Assembly: GCF_002699985.1 (NCBI RefSeq) | Contig: NZ_LKBT01000008.1 | Location: forward strand, 62,001-126,000 | Direction: 5' to 3' | DNA: 64,000 nt | Source of the DNA: Pseudomonas sp. ICMP 561 | Lineage (GTDB): Bacteria > Pseudomonadota > Gammaproteobacteria > Pseudomonadales > Pseudomonadaceae | Shown here: positions 16,863 through 25,937 of the stretch, one piece after another | Position numbering within the stretch: position 1 is the stretch's first letter | Layout: each line of letters opens with the position of its first letter | Program-made: the position numbers and the translations under genes | Notes under the pieces: model-generated | Database searches by the model: none | The model's input: only the letters and a program-made list of their open reading frames with translations | What the model was told of the DNA's origin: nothing

Positions 16863-18194
16863 ATGGAGCTTATTTATCGCTCACCCCGCGTGGTGGCTGG
16901 TATTTGTGGAATGGTCATGGCCCAACAGGCGTTCAGTGCCGGTTTTGTCGAAGACAGCAAGGCCAGTGTTCTGGCACGTAACTTCTTCAGTAACGCGGAC
17001 AACCGCAGTGGTACTGCGGATCCTAATTACACTCAGGAGTGGGGCCAGGGTTTCATTTTTGATTTCCGTTCCGGTTATACCCCGGGCACTGTAGGTTTCG
17101 GTGTAGACGCGCTGGGCATGCTCGGTATTCGTCTGGATTCCGGTAAAGGCCGCCATTACAACCCGACCAGCACGGCATTCAACGGTAACGTGTTTCCGAC
17201 TGACAGCGATGGCCGGGCGGTAGATGAGTTCGGCAGCATTGGCCTGACCGCCAAGGCACTGGTGTCCAAAACCGAGTTCCGCTACGGCACACTGGTGCCT
17301 ATGCTGCCGGTGGTGATCTCCACCGACCGCATGCTGCAACAGACTTTCAATGGCGGTCAGGTTCAATCCAAAGATCTGGATAACTTCACCTTTACCCTCG
17401 GCCAACTGGAACATGTCAAAGGTCGTGGGTCGAGTAACCAGATGGGGATGTCGATACCTGGCGCGAATAACGCGGTGAGCGGCGAGTTCGTTAACAAGTT
17501 CTATTACGGCGGTGTGGATTACAAACCGACCAAAGACCTGACCGTCCAGTATTACTACGGCAACTTGAAAGACTTTTACAAACAACACTTTCTCGGCTTG
17601 AAATACGACATGCCGGTCGGGCCAGGTGTATTGCGTTCGGACCTGCGTTACTTCGACAACAGCTCTGATGGCGCCAATGGCAATGATCCGGCGTTCTACA
17701 CGTTCGGTTATTACGGCGATGGCGTCACCAAAGGCAAAGTTGACAGCCGTCTTTCCAGTGCGTTGTTCACTTATATGATTGCCGGTCATAGCCTGTCTGC
17801 CGGTTTCCAGCAAGTCAGCGGCGACAGCGATGCGGTCTGGCTGAATCAGGGTGACGGTTCCAGCGCGTACTTCATGACCGAATCAATGATCGGCAAATTC
17901 CAGCGTGCCGGTGAAAGTACCTGGCAGGTTCGTTACGGCTATGACTTCGCTCAGGTTGGCGTTCCGGGGCTGACGTTCCTTGGCATGTACGAAAGCGGCT
18001 CGAATATCCGCACGCCGGACGGTGATCGCAAGGAGTGGGAGCGCAACCTGACGCTGGGCTATGTGGTGCAATCCGGGCCTCTTAAAAAGCTCGGCATCCA
18101 GTTGCGGCATGCCTCGCTACGTACTCAGGTCACTACCCAGCGTGACAGCGATGAGCATCGGGTGATCGTGACGTATCCGCTGGATATTCTCTGA
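16863..18194 (+). CDS. OprD family outer-membrane porin
   Basis: The 443-residue precursor has a signal peptide (MELIYRSPRVVAGICGMVMAQQAFSA, cut before GFVEDSKAS) followed by the typical OprD start (ASVLARNFFSNADNR) and the family's beta-barrel segments ending in RVIVTYPLDIL. OprD porins let small carboxylates or basic amino acids cross the outer membrane. The frame is open upstream to 16707 inside the MFS gene, but the signal peptide fixes the start at 16863, 62 bp after the MFS stop. Confidence 0.92.
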   Translation: MELIYRSPRVVAGICGMVMAQQAFSAGFVEDSKASVLARNFFSNADNRSGTADPNYTQEWGQGFIFDFRSGYTPGTVGFGVDALGMLGIRLDSGKGRHYNPTSTAFNGNVFPTDSDGRAVDEFGSIGLTAKALVSKTEFRYGTLVPMLPVVISTDRMLQQTFNGGQVQSKDLDNFTFTLGQLEHVKGRGSSNQMGMSIPGANNAVSGEFVNKFYYGGVDYKPTKDLTVQYYYGNLKDFYKQHFLGLKYDMPVGPGVLRSDLRYFDNSSDGANGNDPAFYTFGYYGDGVTKGKVDSRLSSALFTYMIAGHSLSAGFQQVSGDSDAVWLNQGDGSSAYFMTESMIGKFQRAGESTWQVRYGYDFAQVGVPGLTFLGMYESGSNIRTPDGDRKEWERNLTLGYVVQSGPLKKLGIQLRHASLRTQVTTQRDSDEHRVIVTYPLDIL

Positions 18195-18208
18195 TCCCGA
18201 CCGGGACA

Positions 18209-18239
18209 CGGCTCCCTGTTTATTCAGAACAGGGAACCG
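18209..18239 (+). terminator. Hairpin after the porin gene
   Basis: A 12 bp stem with one mismatch (CGGCTCCCTGTT with AACAGGGAACCG) and a 7 nt loop begins 14 bp after the OprD stop. No uridine run follows, so it may act as a weak terminator or protect the transcript end. Confidence 0.45.
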
Positions 18240-18334
18240 CACTTAACTCTTACTTCATGTTTCATCACTTGCCCGCAACACTAGGCGCGGTGTATCACCT
18301 TGGGCTGAATATTTTTGCTCAGGAGAGATTGCAC

Positions 18335-19339
18335 ATGCGTGCTGCAAATATTGCCGGTTTCATGCTGGCTCTGGCATTACCCGTCGGGGCGATGGCCGAC
18401 ACACCCAGCTATGGCAAGCAACTTGAGGGTTTTAAATACCCTTATCCGTTGAGCAAATTCGAATTCGAATCTCAGGGTAAAAAGCTCGAAATGGGTTACA
18501 TGGATGTCGCCGCCCAAGGCAAGGCCAACGGTAAAACCGTGGTGCTGATGCATGGCAAGAATTTTTGCGGCGCAACCTGGGAAGACAGCATTAAGGCCTT
18601 GAGCAGCGCGGGCTATCGTGTGGTCGCGCCAGACCAGATTGGCTTCTGTACTTCCAGCAAACCCGAGCAGTACCAATACACCTTCCAGCAACTGGCGACC
18701 AACACCCATGCGCTACTCGCCAAACTGGGCGTCGACAAGGCGACCATCATTGGTCATTCCACTGGCGGCATGCTCGCCACCCGTTATGCCCTGATGTATC
18801 CGCAGCAGACTCAACAACTGGTCATGGTCAACCCGATTGGTCTGGAAGACTGGAAAGCCCTGGGTGTGCCGTATCGCACGGTGGATCAATGGTATGCACG
18901 TGAGCTGAAAGTTACCGCCGAAGGCATTCGCAAATACGAGCAGAACACCTATTACGCCGGCCGCTGGAAGCCCGAATACGACAAGTGGGTGGACATGCTT
19001 GCCGGTCTGAGCAAGGGGCCGGGCAAGGAAGTGGTGGCGTGGAACTCGTCGCTGATCTACGACATGATTTTCACTCAGCCGGTGTTTTATGAATTCCCGA
19101 AACTCACCGTTCCGACTTTGCTGATGATTGGCGACGCGGACACGACAGCCATCGGCAGCGACATCGTTTCGCCGGAGCTCAAGGCTAAGCTGGGTAACTA
19201 CAAAGTACTGGGCAAGGACGTCGCGAAGATGATTCCCGGCGCCAAACTGGTTGAGTTCCCGGGGATGGGGCATGCACCGCAGATGGAGGATCCGGTGGGG
19301 TTCAACAAGGCGTTGATTTCAGGGTTGGGTGGGAAGTAA
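18335..19339 (+). CDS. Secreted alpha/beta hydrolase
   Basis: The 334-residue precursor has a signal peptide (MRAANIAGFMLALALPVGAMA) and an alpha/beta-hydrolase fold: oxyanion motif MHGKNFCGATW, nucleophile elbow GHSTGG (Ser142), an acid in IGDADTTAIG and the catalytic histidine in GMGHAPQMEDP. It would hydrolyse an ester or similar bond in the periplasm. GGAGAG precedes the ATG at 18335. It lies in the same direction after the porin, so the pair may take up and process one substrate. No lipase or peptidase subfamily could be fixed. Confidence 0.85.
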   Translation: MRAANIAGFMLALALPVGAMADTPSYGKQLEGFKYPYPLSKFEFESQGKKLEMGYMDVAAQGKANGKTVVLMHGKNFCGATWEDSIKALSSAGYRVVAPDQIGFCTSSKPEQYQYTFQQLATNTHALLAKLGVDKATIIGHSTGGMLATRYALMYPQQTQQLVMVNPIGLEDWKALGVPYRTVDQWYARELKVTAEGIRKYEQNTYYAGRWKPEYDKWVDMLAGLSKGPGKEVVAWNSSLIYDMIFTQPVFYEFPKLTVPTLLMIGDADTTAIGSDIVSPELKAKLGNYKVLGKDVAKMIPGAKLVEFPGMGHAPQMEDPVGFNKALISGLGGK

Positions 19340-19372
19340 GCCGTCGTAGCGCGACCAGGCGGTCCTGAGGAC

Positions 19373-19774
19373 TTATTTACCTTTCTTCCCTGACTGACCG
19401 CCCGAAGGATCAAAACACTGGCTGTCATACCGCGGACTTTCGCACAGCGATTTTGCAGTCGGGGGAGGCGGGCGGTTCTTTTGATATAGCTTATAGCTCT
19501 CCGTCTCATAGACAGTGACCTTGGTCCGGCCGCTGACTTTCAGGAACTCGGTAGCCTTCAGATTGATCTTGTGCGCGTGATCCACGGGCTCACCCTGACG
19601 TAGCATGTTGGGTGGGCCTTGTCTTTGTACGGACGTCGCAGCGTTGTCTTCGCTGCAAGGGACTGACGCAAAGCTCACCTTGCCTTCAGGCGAAGTGCAT
19701 TTGAATATCTCGCTGCGAGCAATCCCGCTGGCGAGCAGGGCGGTGATGGCTAGCGCCAGTGAATATCCTTTCAT
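19373..19774 (-). CDS. DUF4124 domain-containing secreted protein
   Basis: The 133-residue precursor starts MKGYSLALAITALLASGIARSEIFKC. The signal peptide is followed at once by a DUF4124-like segment (IFKCTSPEGKVSFASVPCSED), with two further cysteines near the C-terminus (SLCESPRYDSQCFDP). The rest is low complexity and ends in a basic tail. The role is unknown. It is convergent with the hydrolase gene and divergent from the phn operon. The start at 19774 is preferred to the one at 19807 because it gives the signal peptide. Confidence 0.75.
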   Translation of the reverse strand: MKGYSLALAITALLASGIARSEIFKCTSPEGKVSFASVPCSEDNAATSVQRQGPPNMLRQGEPVDHAHKINLKATEFLKVSGRTKVTVYETESYKLYQKNRPPPPTAKSLCESPRYDSQCFDPSGGQSGKKGK

Positions 19775-20037
19775 GAAGTCTCTCCGTAGGTGGCGCAAAG
19801 CTACCATTTGTGCTGTGCAAGCCCCAGATATTTTTGCGCTTGCGATACGGCATCTGGCTTTAGCTGGTTCAAACCAGGTTCCGAACGCTATGCCTGTCTC
19901 GTACGCATAAAGTAAACGGTTAGTGCACCGACTGGATATCAGGTCACCGAAGGCTAGTCGTCCGGATGATCGCGAGCCGGGCGGTATCGTTTCCGGCTTT
20001 TGACACTTGCGTCGGAAGCATCTTGCGACACCTCAAC

Positions 20038-20077
20038 CTTTCACAAAACGGTTACTCAACCGTCACTTCCAGTTCAC
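20038..20077 (+). promoter_or_regulatory. Predicted PhoB box upstream of phnC
   Basis: Four 7 bp units at exact 11 bp spacing (CTTTCAC, CGGTTAC, CCGTCAC, AGTTCAC, starting at 20038, 20049, 20060 and 20071), each separated by 4 bp, end 62 bp before phnC. This is the geometry of PhoB binding sites (CTGTCAT-type direct repeats). The rest of the 365 bp region between 19775 and 20139 holds nothing else I recognise. Confidence 0.65.
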
Positions 20078-20139
20078 CCCGTTGAAACACCCCAGGCCTA
20101 CTGTCAGTTGCAACTCACAACAACCAGACAGAGAAGCCC

Positions 20140-20973
20140 ATGAACCCAGCCATCCATGTCGAGCGTCTGAACAAGACTTTTGCGCGCAAGCCCGCGCTGG
20201 TTGATCTGGCATTGTCTATACAACCCGGAGAAATGGTCGCCCTGATCGGTGCCTCGGGTTCCGGCAAATCCACGCTGTTGCGTCACCTTGCCGGGCTGGC
20301 GTGCTGTGATCGTGGCAATGGCGGGAGCGTACAGGTGCTGGGCCGAGAGGTGCAGGCCGCTGGCCGCCTCAACGGCAAGGTACGCAAGCTGCGTTCCGAT
20401 ATCGGCTACATCTTTCAGCAGTTCAATCTGGTCAACCGTCTCAGCGTGCTCGATAACGTGCTGCTGGGTTGCCTGGGACGCATGCCCGGCTGGCGCGGCA
20501 ATCTCGGCCTGTTCAATGCCGAAGAAAAACAACGCGCCTTGCAGTCACTGGACCGCGTCGGTCTTGTGGATCTGGCCGCACAGCGTGCCTCGACCTTGTC
20601 GGGGGGCCAGCAACAGCGAGTCGCCATTGCCCGGGCGTTGACCCAGCGTGCCGAGGTGATCCTCGCTGACGAGCCTATCGCTTCGCTGGACCCTGAGTCC
20701 GCTCGCAAGGTCATGGAAATCCTCGCCGATATCAATCGCACTGACGGCAAGACCGTAGTCGTCACCCTGCATCAGGTGGATTACGCCGTGCGCTATTGCC
20801 CTCGCGCCGTGGCGCTTAAAGGCGGACGGATTCATTTCGACGGTGACGGGAAAAATCTCAGCAGCCAGTTCCTCAATGATCTGTACGGCGCAGACGTGGA
20901 CACCAGCCTGATGATTGCTGAAGAGGGTCGACGCATCGTTGCCCCACCTCGTCTGGTGCTGGCTCGCAACTGA
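20140..20973 (+). CDS. phnC: Phosphonate ABC transporter ATPase PhnC
   Basis: The 277-residue ATPase has Walker [10 protein letters not shown] at residues 37-45, [21 protein letters not shown], signature [15 protein letters not shown] and Walker [15 protein letters not shown], as in PhnC of C-P lyase operons. It powers phosphonate and phosphite uptake through PhnE. It is the first gene of the operon and follows the Pho box. Confidence 0.94.
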   Translation: MNPAIHVERLNKTFARKPALVDLALSIQPGEMVALIGASGSGKSTLLRHLAGLACCDRGNGGSVQVLGREVQAAGRLNGKVRKLRSDIGYIFQQFNLVNRLSVLDNVLLGCLGRMPGWRGNLGLFNAEEKQRALQSLDRVGLVDLAAQRASTLSGGQQQRVAIARALTQRAEVILADEPIASLDPESARKVMEILADINRTDGKTVVVTLHQVDYAVRYCPRAVALKGGRIHFDGDGKNLSSQFLNDLYGADVDTSLMIAEEGRRIVAPPRLVLARN

Positions 20974-21042
20974 GCCGCCTCCCATTACTTTTAAAAAAAC
21001 CGAACACAACAAACAGCCAAACCCAAACTGAGGAGTGCTTCC

Positions 21043-22047
21043 ATGTTGAACCGTATCGGTCGCGTCGTTGCGTCTGCCGCGTTGCTGGGCAGTTGCCTGC
21101 TGGGCACTGCCCACGCCGACGAGAAAGTCATCAACTTCGGCATCATGTCTACCGAGTCTTCGCAGAACCTGAAAAGCATCTGGCAGCCGTTTCTGGATGA
21201 CATGGGCAAGAAGACCGGGCTGAAAATCAACGCCACCTTCGCCTCGGACTATGCAGGCTTGATCCAGGGCATGCGTTTCAACAAGGTCGACGTGGCCTGG
21301 CTGGGCAACAAGGCCGCCATGGAAGCGGTGGACCGCTCCAACGGTGAAATCTTCGCTCAGACTTCGGCCGCCAACGGTGCGCCGGGCTACTGGAGCGTGA
21401 TCATTGCCCGCAAGGACAGCCCGATCAACACCGTCGAAGACATGCTCAAGAATGCCAAGACTCTGACCTTCGGTAACGGTGATCCAAACTCCACCTCCGG
21501 TTATCTGGTACCGGGTTACTACGTGTTCGCCAAGAACAACGTCGACGCCGCTACGGCCTTCAAGCGCACCTTGAATTCCAGCCACGAAGTGAACGCTCTC
21601 AGCGTTGCCAAGGGCCAGCTGGATGTTGCGACCTTCAACACTGAAAGCTGGGATCGCCTGGAAGTCACCCAGCCGGATATGGCTGCCAAGCTCAAAGTGA
21701 TCTGGAAGTCGCCATTGATTCCGGCCGACCCAATGGTCTGGAGCAAAGCGCTGTCGGACGAGAATAAAAACAAGATTCGTGAGTTCTTTGCCGATTACGG
21801 CAACACCGACGAAGAGAAAGCCGTCCTCAAGGGCATGCAACTGGGCAAGTTCCTCAAGTCCAGCGATGACCAACTGCTGCCGATCCGTCAGCTGGATCTG
21901 TTCAAGCAGCGCACCGAAACCCTCGCCAGCACCAGCCTCAATGCCGACGAGAAAGCCAAACGCCTCAAGGACATCGATGCGGGCTTGAGCAAGTTGCAGG
22001 AACGCCTGACCGAGCTTGAGAAGAAAAACACTGCAAGTGCGGGTTGA
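21043..22047 (+). CDS. phnD: Phosphonate-binding periplasmic protein PhnD
   Basis: The 334-residue precursor has a signal peptide ending TAHA-DE, then the PhnD fold (VINFGIMSTESSQNLKSIWQPF, FASDYAGLIQGMRFNKVDVAWLGNKA, FGNGDPNSTSGYLVPGYYV). It captures phosphonates for PhnC-PhnE. The C-terminal 45 residues form a charged, probably coiled-coil tail (LDLFKQRTETLA...KLQERLTELEKK). GGAG lies upstream of the ATG. Confidence 0.94.
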   Translation: MLNRIGRVVASAALLGSCLLGTAHADEKVINFGIMSTESSQNLKSIWQPFLDDMGKKTGLKINATFASDYAGLIQGMRFNKVDVAWLGNKAAMEAVDRSNGEIFAQTSAANGAPGYWSVIIARKDSPINTVEDMLKNAKTLTFGNGDPNSTSGYLVPGYYVFAKNNVDAATAFKRTLNSSHEVNALSVAKGQLDVATFNTESWDRLEVTQPDMAAKLKVIWKSPLIPADPMVWSKALSDENKNKIREFFADYGNTDEEKAVLKGMQLGKFLKSSDDQLLPIRQLDLFKQRTETLASTSLNADEKAKRLKDIDAGLSKLQERLTELEKKNTASAG

Positions 22048-22055
22048 TTGATCCG

Positions 22056-22080
22056 GGGCGTGCTCTTGTCGGGCACGCCC
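22056..22080 (+). terminator. Intercistronic hairpin between phnD and phnE
   Basis: GGGCGTGC (22056-22063) pairs perfectly with GCACGCCC (22073-22080) in the 58 bp gap. Such a structure after a binding-protein gene commonly raises its level relative to downstream genes by partial termination or 3' end protection. There is no T run. Confidence 0.45.
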
Positions 22081-22105
22081 ACCTCCTGCTTAACGAGATC
22101 CGACA

Positions 22106-22903
22106 ATGACGAGCACGACTACCCATGCGGCTTACACCCAGGCTGCCGGCAAACGCAGTTGGCCGCAGTACCTGGGCTGGGGCCTGTTTCTGGCCATGCT
22201 GGCCTGGGCCTGGCAGGGCGCCGAGATGAACCCGTTGGCGCTGTACCGCGACTCGGGAAACATGGCGACTTTCGCCGCCGATTTCTTCCCGCCTGACTTC
22301 CACGAGTGGCGCTCGTACCTCAAGGAAATGATCGTCACTGTGCAGATTGCTCTGTGGGGCACGGTACTGGCGATTGTCTGCTCGGTCCCGCTGGGCATCC
22401 TTTGCGCTGAAAACATCACCCCTTGGTGGATTCACCAACCGCTGCGTCGGGTCATGGACTCCTTTCGCTCCATCAATGAAATGGTCTTCGCCATGTTGTT
22501 TGTGGTGGCGGTCGGCCTGGGTCCCTTTGCTGGCGTTCTGGCGCTTTGGATCAGTACCACAGGTGTACTGGCCAAGCTGTTCGCCGAAGCCGTGGAAGCG
22601 ATTGATCCAGGTCCAGTCGAAGGTGTGCGTGCCACCGGTGCCAGCGCCTTGCAGGAAGTGATTTACGGCGTGATCCCGCAAGTCATGCCGTTGTGGATTT
22701 CCTACGCGCTGTATCGCTTCGAGTCCAACGTGCGCTCGGCAACAGTCGTGGGCATGGTCGGCGCGGGCGGGATTGGCGTGATCCTCTGGGAAAACATCCG
22801 CGCGTTCCAGTTCACCCAGACCTGCGCCGTGTTGCTGGTGATCATCGTGGTGGTCAGTGTCATCGACATCGTGTCCCAGCGTTTGCGCAAGCAGTTTATT
22901 TAG
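22106..22903 (+). CDS. phnE: Phosphonate ABC transporter permease PhnE
   Basis: The 265-residue membrane protein has about six helices and the importer EAA loop [24 protein letters not shown] that contacts PhnC. A single phnE gene is present, unlike operons with two. A conserved arginine-serine motif [18 protein letters not shown] precedes helix 3, as in other PhnE proteins. Confidence 0.93.
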   Translation: MTSTTTHAAYTQAAGKRSWPQYLGWGLFLAMLAWAWQGAEMNPLALYRDSGNMATFAADFFPPDFHEWRSYLKEMIVTVQIALWGTVLAIVCSVPLGILCAENITPWWIHQPLRRVMDSFRSINEMVFAMLFVVAVGLGPFAGVLALWISTTGVLAKLFAEAVEAIDPGPVEGVRATGASALQEVIYGVIPQVMPLWISYALYRFESNVRSATVVGMVGAGGIGVILWENIRAFQFTQTCAVLLVIIVVVSVIDIVSQRLRKQFI

Positions 22904-22945
22904 ATGTCGTGGTGGACCGGATTTTGTGCTGTGGATGTTGCTCTC

Positions 22946-23034
22946 GTAGGACCGGCTTTAGCCGGGAGGGCGTCGGTGGTTTCAAGTAGGTGTGTCGACC
23001 CTGGTGGCGCTCTACCGGCTAAAGCCAGTCCTAC
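22946..23034. repeat. REP-type inverted repeat doublet inside the phn operon
   Basis: Arms 22946-22965 and 23015-23034 (GTAGGACCGGCTTTAGCC type) pair with one mismatch. The doublet sits in the 172 bp gap between phnE and phnF, separating the transporter from the catabolic genes. Confidence 0.75.
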
Positions 23035-23075
23035 AGGGTTACGCGCTGTTTTACGAAATAAGGTGTTTTTTAACC

Positions 23076-23783
23076 ATGGACATGTCTAGACAACAAGCCG
23101 AGCCGCTGTACCTGGAGCTCGCCAACATTCTGCGCGCCGAGCTCGGCAGTTACACCTCAGGGGATTACTTGCCTCCTGAAGTTCAGCTCGCTGCACGTTT
23201 TGAAGTCAACCGTCACACCATTCGCCGTGCCATCGATGAGTTGGTGCGTGAGGGCAGTGTGTTGCGGCGGCAGGGTAAAGGTACGCAGGTATTGCAGCGT
23301 CCGTTGATCTATCCCATGCGAGCTGACAGTGCCTATACCCAGTCGTTGTCAGCGCAGGGCGTTGGCGTTGATGCCACGCTGCTGCAGCGTCAGGAGTGCC
23401 CGGCCAGCGCTGAAGACGCTGAACACTTGCAGCTGGATCAATACGCGCCGCTGATCGAGCTGCACACCTTGCGCAAACTCGACGGCCATCCGGTGAGCCT
23501 GATTCGCCATCGCTTCTGCGCCACCCGCAGCGAGTTGCTGGCCAGTTACCGACGCGGCTCGCTGCGCCAGTTCCTGGCTGACCGCGACTTGCCGCTGACT
23601 CGAACCCTGAGTCTGGTCGGGGCGCGTCTGCCCAGTCGTGAAGAGGCGGATCTGTTGATGATGCCGCGTCATCTGCCAGTGCTCACCGTTCTCACTGTTT
23701 CCCGCGACGGCAGCGGCCATCCGGTGGAGTTGTCCCGCTCCACCAGTCGTTCCGACCGCTTTCAGTATCAGTTCATCGTCTGA
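23076..23783 (+). CDS. phnF: GntR-family regulator PhnF
   Basis: The 235-residue product has an N-terminal GntR winged helix (EPLYLELANILRAELGSYTSGDYLPPEVQLAARFEVNRHTIRRAIDELVREGSV) and a C-terminal UTRA-type effector domain (LIELHTLRKLDGHPVSLIRHRF, ending SRSTSRSDRFQYQFIV). In C-P lyase operons PhnF is the usual local repressor. The ATG at 23076 is preferred; a second lies 6 bp on. It overlaps the first possible start of phnG. Confidence 0.9.
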   Translation: MDMSRQQAEPLYLELANILRAELGSYTSGDYLPPEVQLAARFEVNRHTIRRAIDELVREGSVLRRQGKGTQVLQRPLIYPMRADSAYTQSLSAQGVGVDATLLQRQECPASAEDAEHLQLDQYAPLIELHTLRKLDGHPVSLIRHRFCATRSELLASYRRGSLRQFLADRDLPLTRTLSLVGARLPSREEADLLMMPRHLPVLTVLTVSRDGSGHPVELSRSTSRSDRFQYQFIV

Positions 23784-23797
23784 TGGAGATGCCCTAT

Positions 23798-24253
23798 ATG
23801 AACCCTGCTACAGACCCCGCTATTGCCGCACGTCAACGCTGGATCGGTGTACTCGCTCGCGCCGTCGGTGACGAGTTGAGCCGTCACGAATCGGCGTTAC
23901 GTGACGCCGAATACCAACTGATTCGCGCCCCGGAAATCGGCATGACGCTGGTGCGTGGCCGCATGGGTGGCACCGGCGCGGCCTTCAATGTCGGTGAAAT
24001 GAGCGTGACCCGTTGTGTCGTACGCCTGGCTGATGGCCGTACCGGTTACAGCTATCTGGCCGGGCGCGACAAACCCCGCGCCGAATTGGCCGCACTGGCC
24101 GATGCCCACCTGCAAGGCCCGCAGCAACAACACTGGCTCAGCGAACTGATCGAGCCTATGGCCCGCGCCCAGCTCAAGCGCCGCGCTGACAAGGATGCCG
24201 AAACCGCCGCCAGCAAAGTGGAATTCTTTACCCTTGTCAGAGGAGAAGACTGA
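23798..24253 (+). CDS. phnG: C-P lyase core complex subunit PhnG
   Basis: The 151-residue product matches PhnG (RQRWIGVLARA, IRAPEIGMTLVRGRMGGTGAAFNVGEMSVTRCVVRL, GYSYLAGRDK). PhnG, H, I and J form the core complex. The frame is also open from an ATG at 23783 that overlaps the phnF stop, but GGAG at 23785-23788 fits the ATG at 23798 (MNPATDP) much better. Confidence 0.92.
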   Translation: MNPATDPAIAARQRWIGVLARAVGDELSRHESALRDAEYQLIRAPEIGMTLVRGRMGGTGAAFNVGEMSVTRCVVRLADGRTGYSYLAGRDKPRAELAALADAHLQGPQQQHWLSELIEPMARAQLKRRADKDAETAASKVEFFTLVRGED

Positions 24254-24861
24254 TGAATGCAGCACTGTTGCAACCGGCATTCGCCGACCCGGTACTCGAC
24301 GCCCAGCGCAGTTTTCGCGCGGCCCTCAAAGCGCTGGCAGGCCCTGGTGTCATCCACACCTTGCAGGCGGCCCAGCGACCGCCCGCACTTACCGGTCTTG
24401 ATTCAGCCACCCATGCCTTGTGCCTGGCCTTGCTGGATATCGACACCGCTCTGTGGCTGGCTCCGGCTTTCGATACCCCGGCGATTCGCGCCAATCTGGC
24501 TTTTCACTGCGGCTGCCCGATTGTCACTGAGCGCCGCCATGCGCGATTCGCCTTGCTCGACGAGAGCCAGCTACAGGATCTGTCCGGCTTCGACCTGGGT
24601 AACGACCGTTACCCGGATCAGTCCTGCACTTTGTTGATCCAGTTGCCCAGTCTGGGCGGCGGTAGCTCCATGAGCTGGCAGGGACCGGGCATTGAAAGCG
24701 AAAACAAAGTGGCCTTGCCGTTGAGCGACACGTTCTGGAACCAGCGCGAGCAACACAACGATTTTCCCCGAGGGCTGGACGTGTTCTTTGTCGCCGACAG
24801 CGATCTGCTCGGCCTGCCGCGCAGCACCCGGGTCACACAACTTGCACAGGAGCGTGCCTGA
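24253..24861 (+). CDS. phnH: C-P lyase core complex subunit PhnH
   Basis: The 202-residue protein shows PhnH features: QRSFRAALKALAGPGVIHTL, ALCLALLDIDTALWLAP, FHCGCPIV and the C-terminal QHNDFPRGLDVFFV. It packs in the core complex with PhnG, I and J. The start overlaps the phnG stop (ACTGATG), so translation is coupled. Confidence 0.92.
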   Translation: MNAALLQPAFADPVLDAQRSFRAALKALAGPGVIHTLQAAQRPPALTGLDSATHALCLALLDIDTALWLAPAFDTPAIRANLAFHCGCPIVTERRHARFALLDESQLQDLSGFDLGNDRYPDQSCTLLIQLPSLGGGSSMSWQGPGIESENKVALPLSDTFWNQREQHNDFPRGLDVFFVADSDLLGLPRSTRVTQLAQERA

Positions 24862-25937
24862 TGTACGTCGCCGTAAAGGGTGGCGAACAGGCCATCGATA
24901 ATGCTCACCGCCTGCTGGCCAAAAAACGCCGGGGCGATATATCCATTGCCGAACTCAGCGTCGAGCAGATCCGTCAGCAATTGCCTTTGGCCGTGGCTCG
25001 CGTGATGACCGAAGGCTCGCTGTACGACGAGCAACTGGCTGCGCTGGCCATCAAGCAAGCGGCGGGGGACATGATCGAAGCGATCTTCCTGCTGCGTGCC
25101 TACCGCACGACACTGCCGCGTTTCAGCGCCAGCTTGCCGATCAATACGTCGGACATGCAGCTCAATCGTCGTTTGTCGGCCACCTTCAAGGACCTGCCCG
25201 GCGGGCAATTGCTTGGCCCGACGTTCGACTACACCCATCGCCTGCTGGACTTCACCTTGCTGGCAGACGGCGAATACCCGGGGCCGCAGGCGCAGGAAAA
25301 CGCCGTTCTTGAACCTTGCCCGCGTGTCTTGGGGTTATTGGCCAAAGAAGGCTTGATGAAGAACGAAGCCGACAGCAGCGAAGACGTTGCCGACATCACC
25401 CGCGAGCCGCTGGAGTACCCGGCCAATCGTGCTCAGCGCTTGCAAGCCCTGGCCCGTGGCGATGAAGGTTTTCTGCTGGCCCTGAGTTATTCCACCCAAC
25501 GCGGTTATGGCCGCAATCACCCGTTCGCCGGGGAAATCCGGATTGGCGAAGTCGAGGTCTGGATCGAACCTGAAGAGCTGGGTTTCCCGATTGCCATTGG
25601 CGCCATCGAAGTGACCGAGTGCGAAATGATCAACCAGTTCGTCGGTTCGGCCACTGAACCGGCGCAATTCACTCGCGGTTACGGTCTGGCGTTCGGCCAC
25701 GCAGAGCGCAAGGCGATGGCCATGGCGCTGGTAGATCGCTCTTTACGCGCTGAAGAGTTCAACGAAGAAATCCAGTCTCCGGCGCAGCAGGAAGAGTTTG
25801 TCCTGGCCCATTGCGACAACGTCGAGGCTGCCGGTTTCGTTTCGCACCTGAAATTGCCGCACTACGTCGACTTCCAGTCCGAACTGGGGCTGATTCGTAA
25901 ACTGCGTGCGCCTGCACAGAAGGAGCCCAAGCCATGA
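24861..25937 (+). CDS. phnI: C-P lyase core complex subunit PhnI
   Basis: The 358-residue product starts MYVAVKGGEQAIDNAHRLLA and includes LSVEQIRQQLPLAVARVMTEGSLYDEQLAALAIKQAAGDMIEAIFLLRAYRTTLPR, the PhnI hallmark. PhnI couples phosphonate to ATP, displacing adenine, with PhnG, H and L. The start overlaps the phnH stop and the stop overlaps the phnJ start by 4 bp. Confidence 0.94.
   Translation: MYVAVKGGEQAIDNAHRLLAKKRRGDISIAELSVEQIRQQLPLAVARVMTEGSLYDEQLAALAIKQAAGDMIEAIFLLRAYRTTLPRFSASLPINTSDMQLNRRLSATFKDLPGGQLLGPTFDYTHRLLDFTLLADGEYPGPQAQENAVLEPCPRVLGLLAKEGLMKNEADSSEDVADITREPLEYPANRAQRLQALARGDEGFLLALSYSTQRGYGRNHPFAGEIRIGEVEVWIEPEELGFPIAIGAIEVTECEMINQFVGSATEPAQFTRGYGLAFGHAERKAMAMALVDRSLRAEEFNEEIQSPAQQEEFVLAHCDNVEAAGFVSHLKLPHYVDFQSELGLIRKLRAPAQKEPKP

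Noticed and set aside
20545..21873. 442-codon minus-strand open frame
   Set aside because: Antisense to phnC and phnD; a typical shadow frame of high-GC coding DNA.
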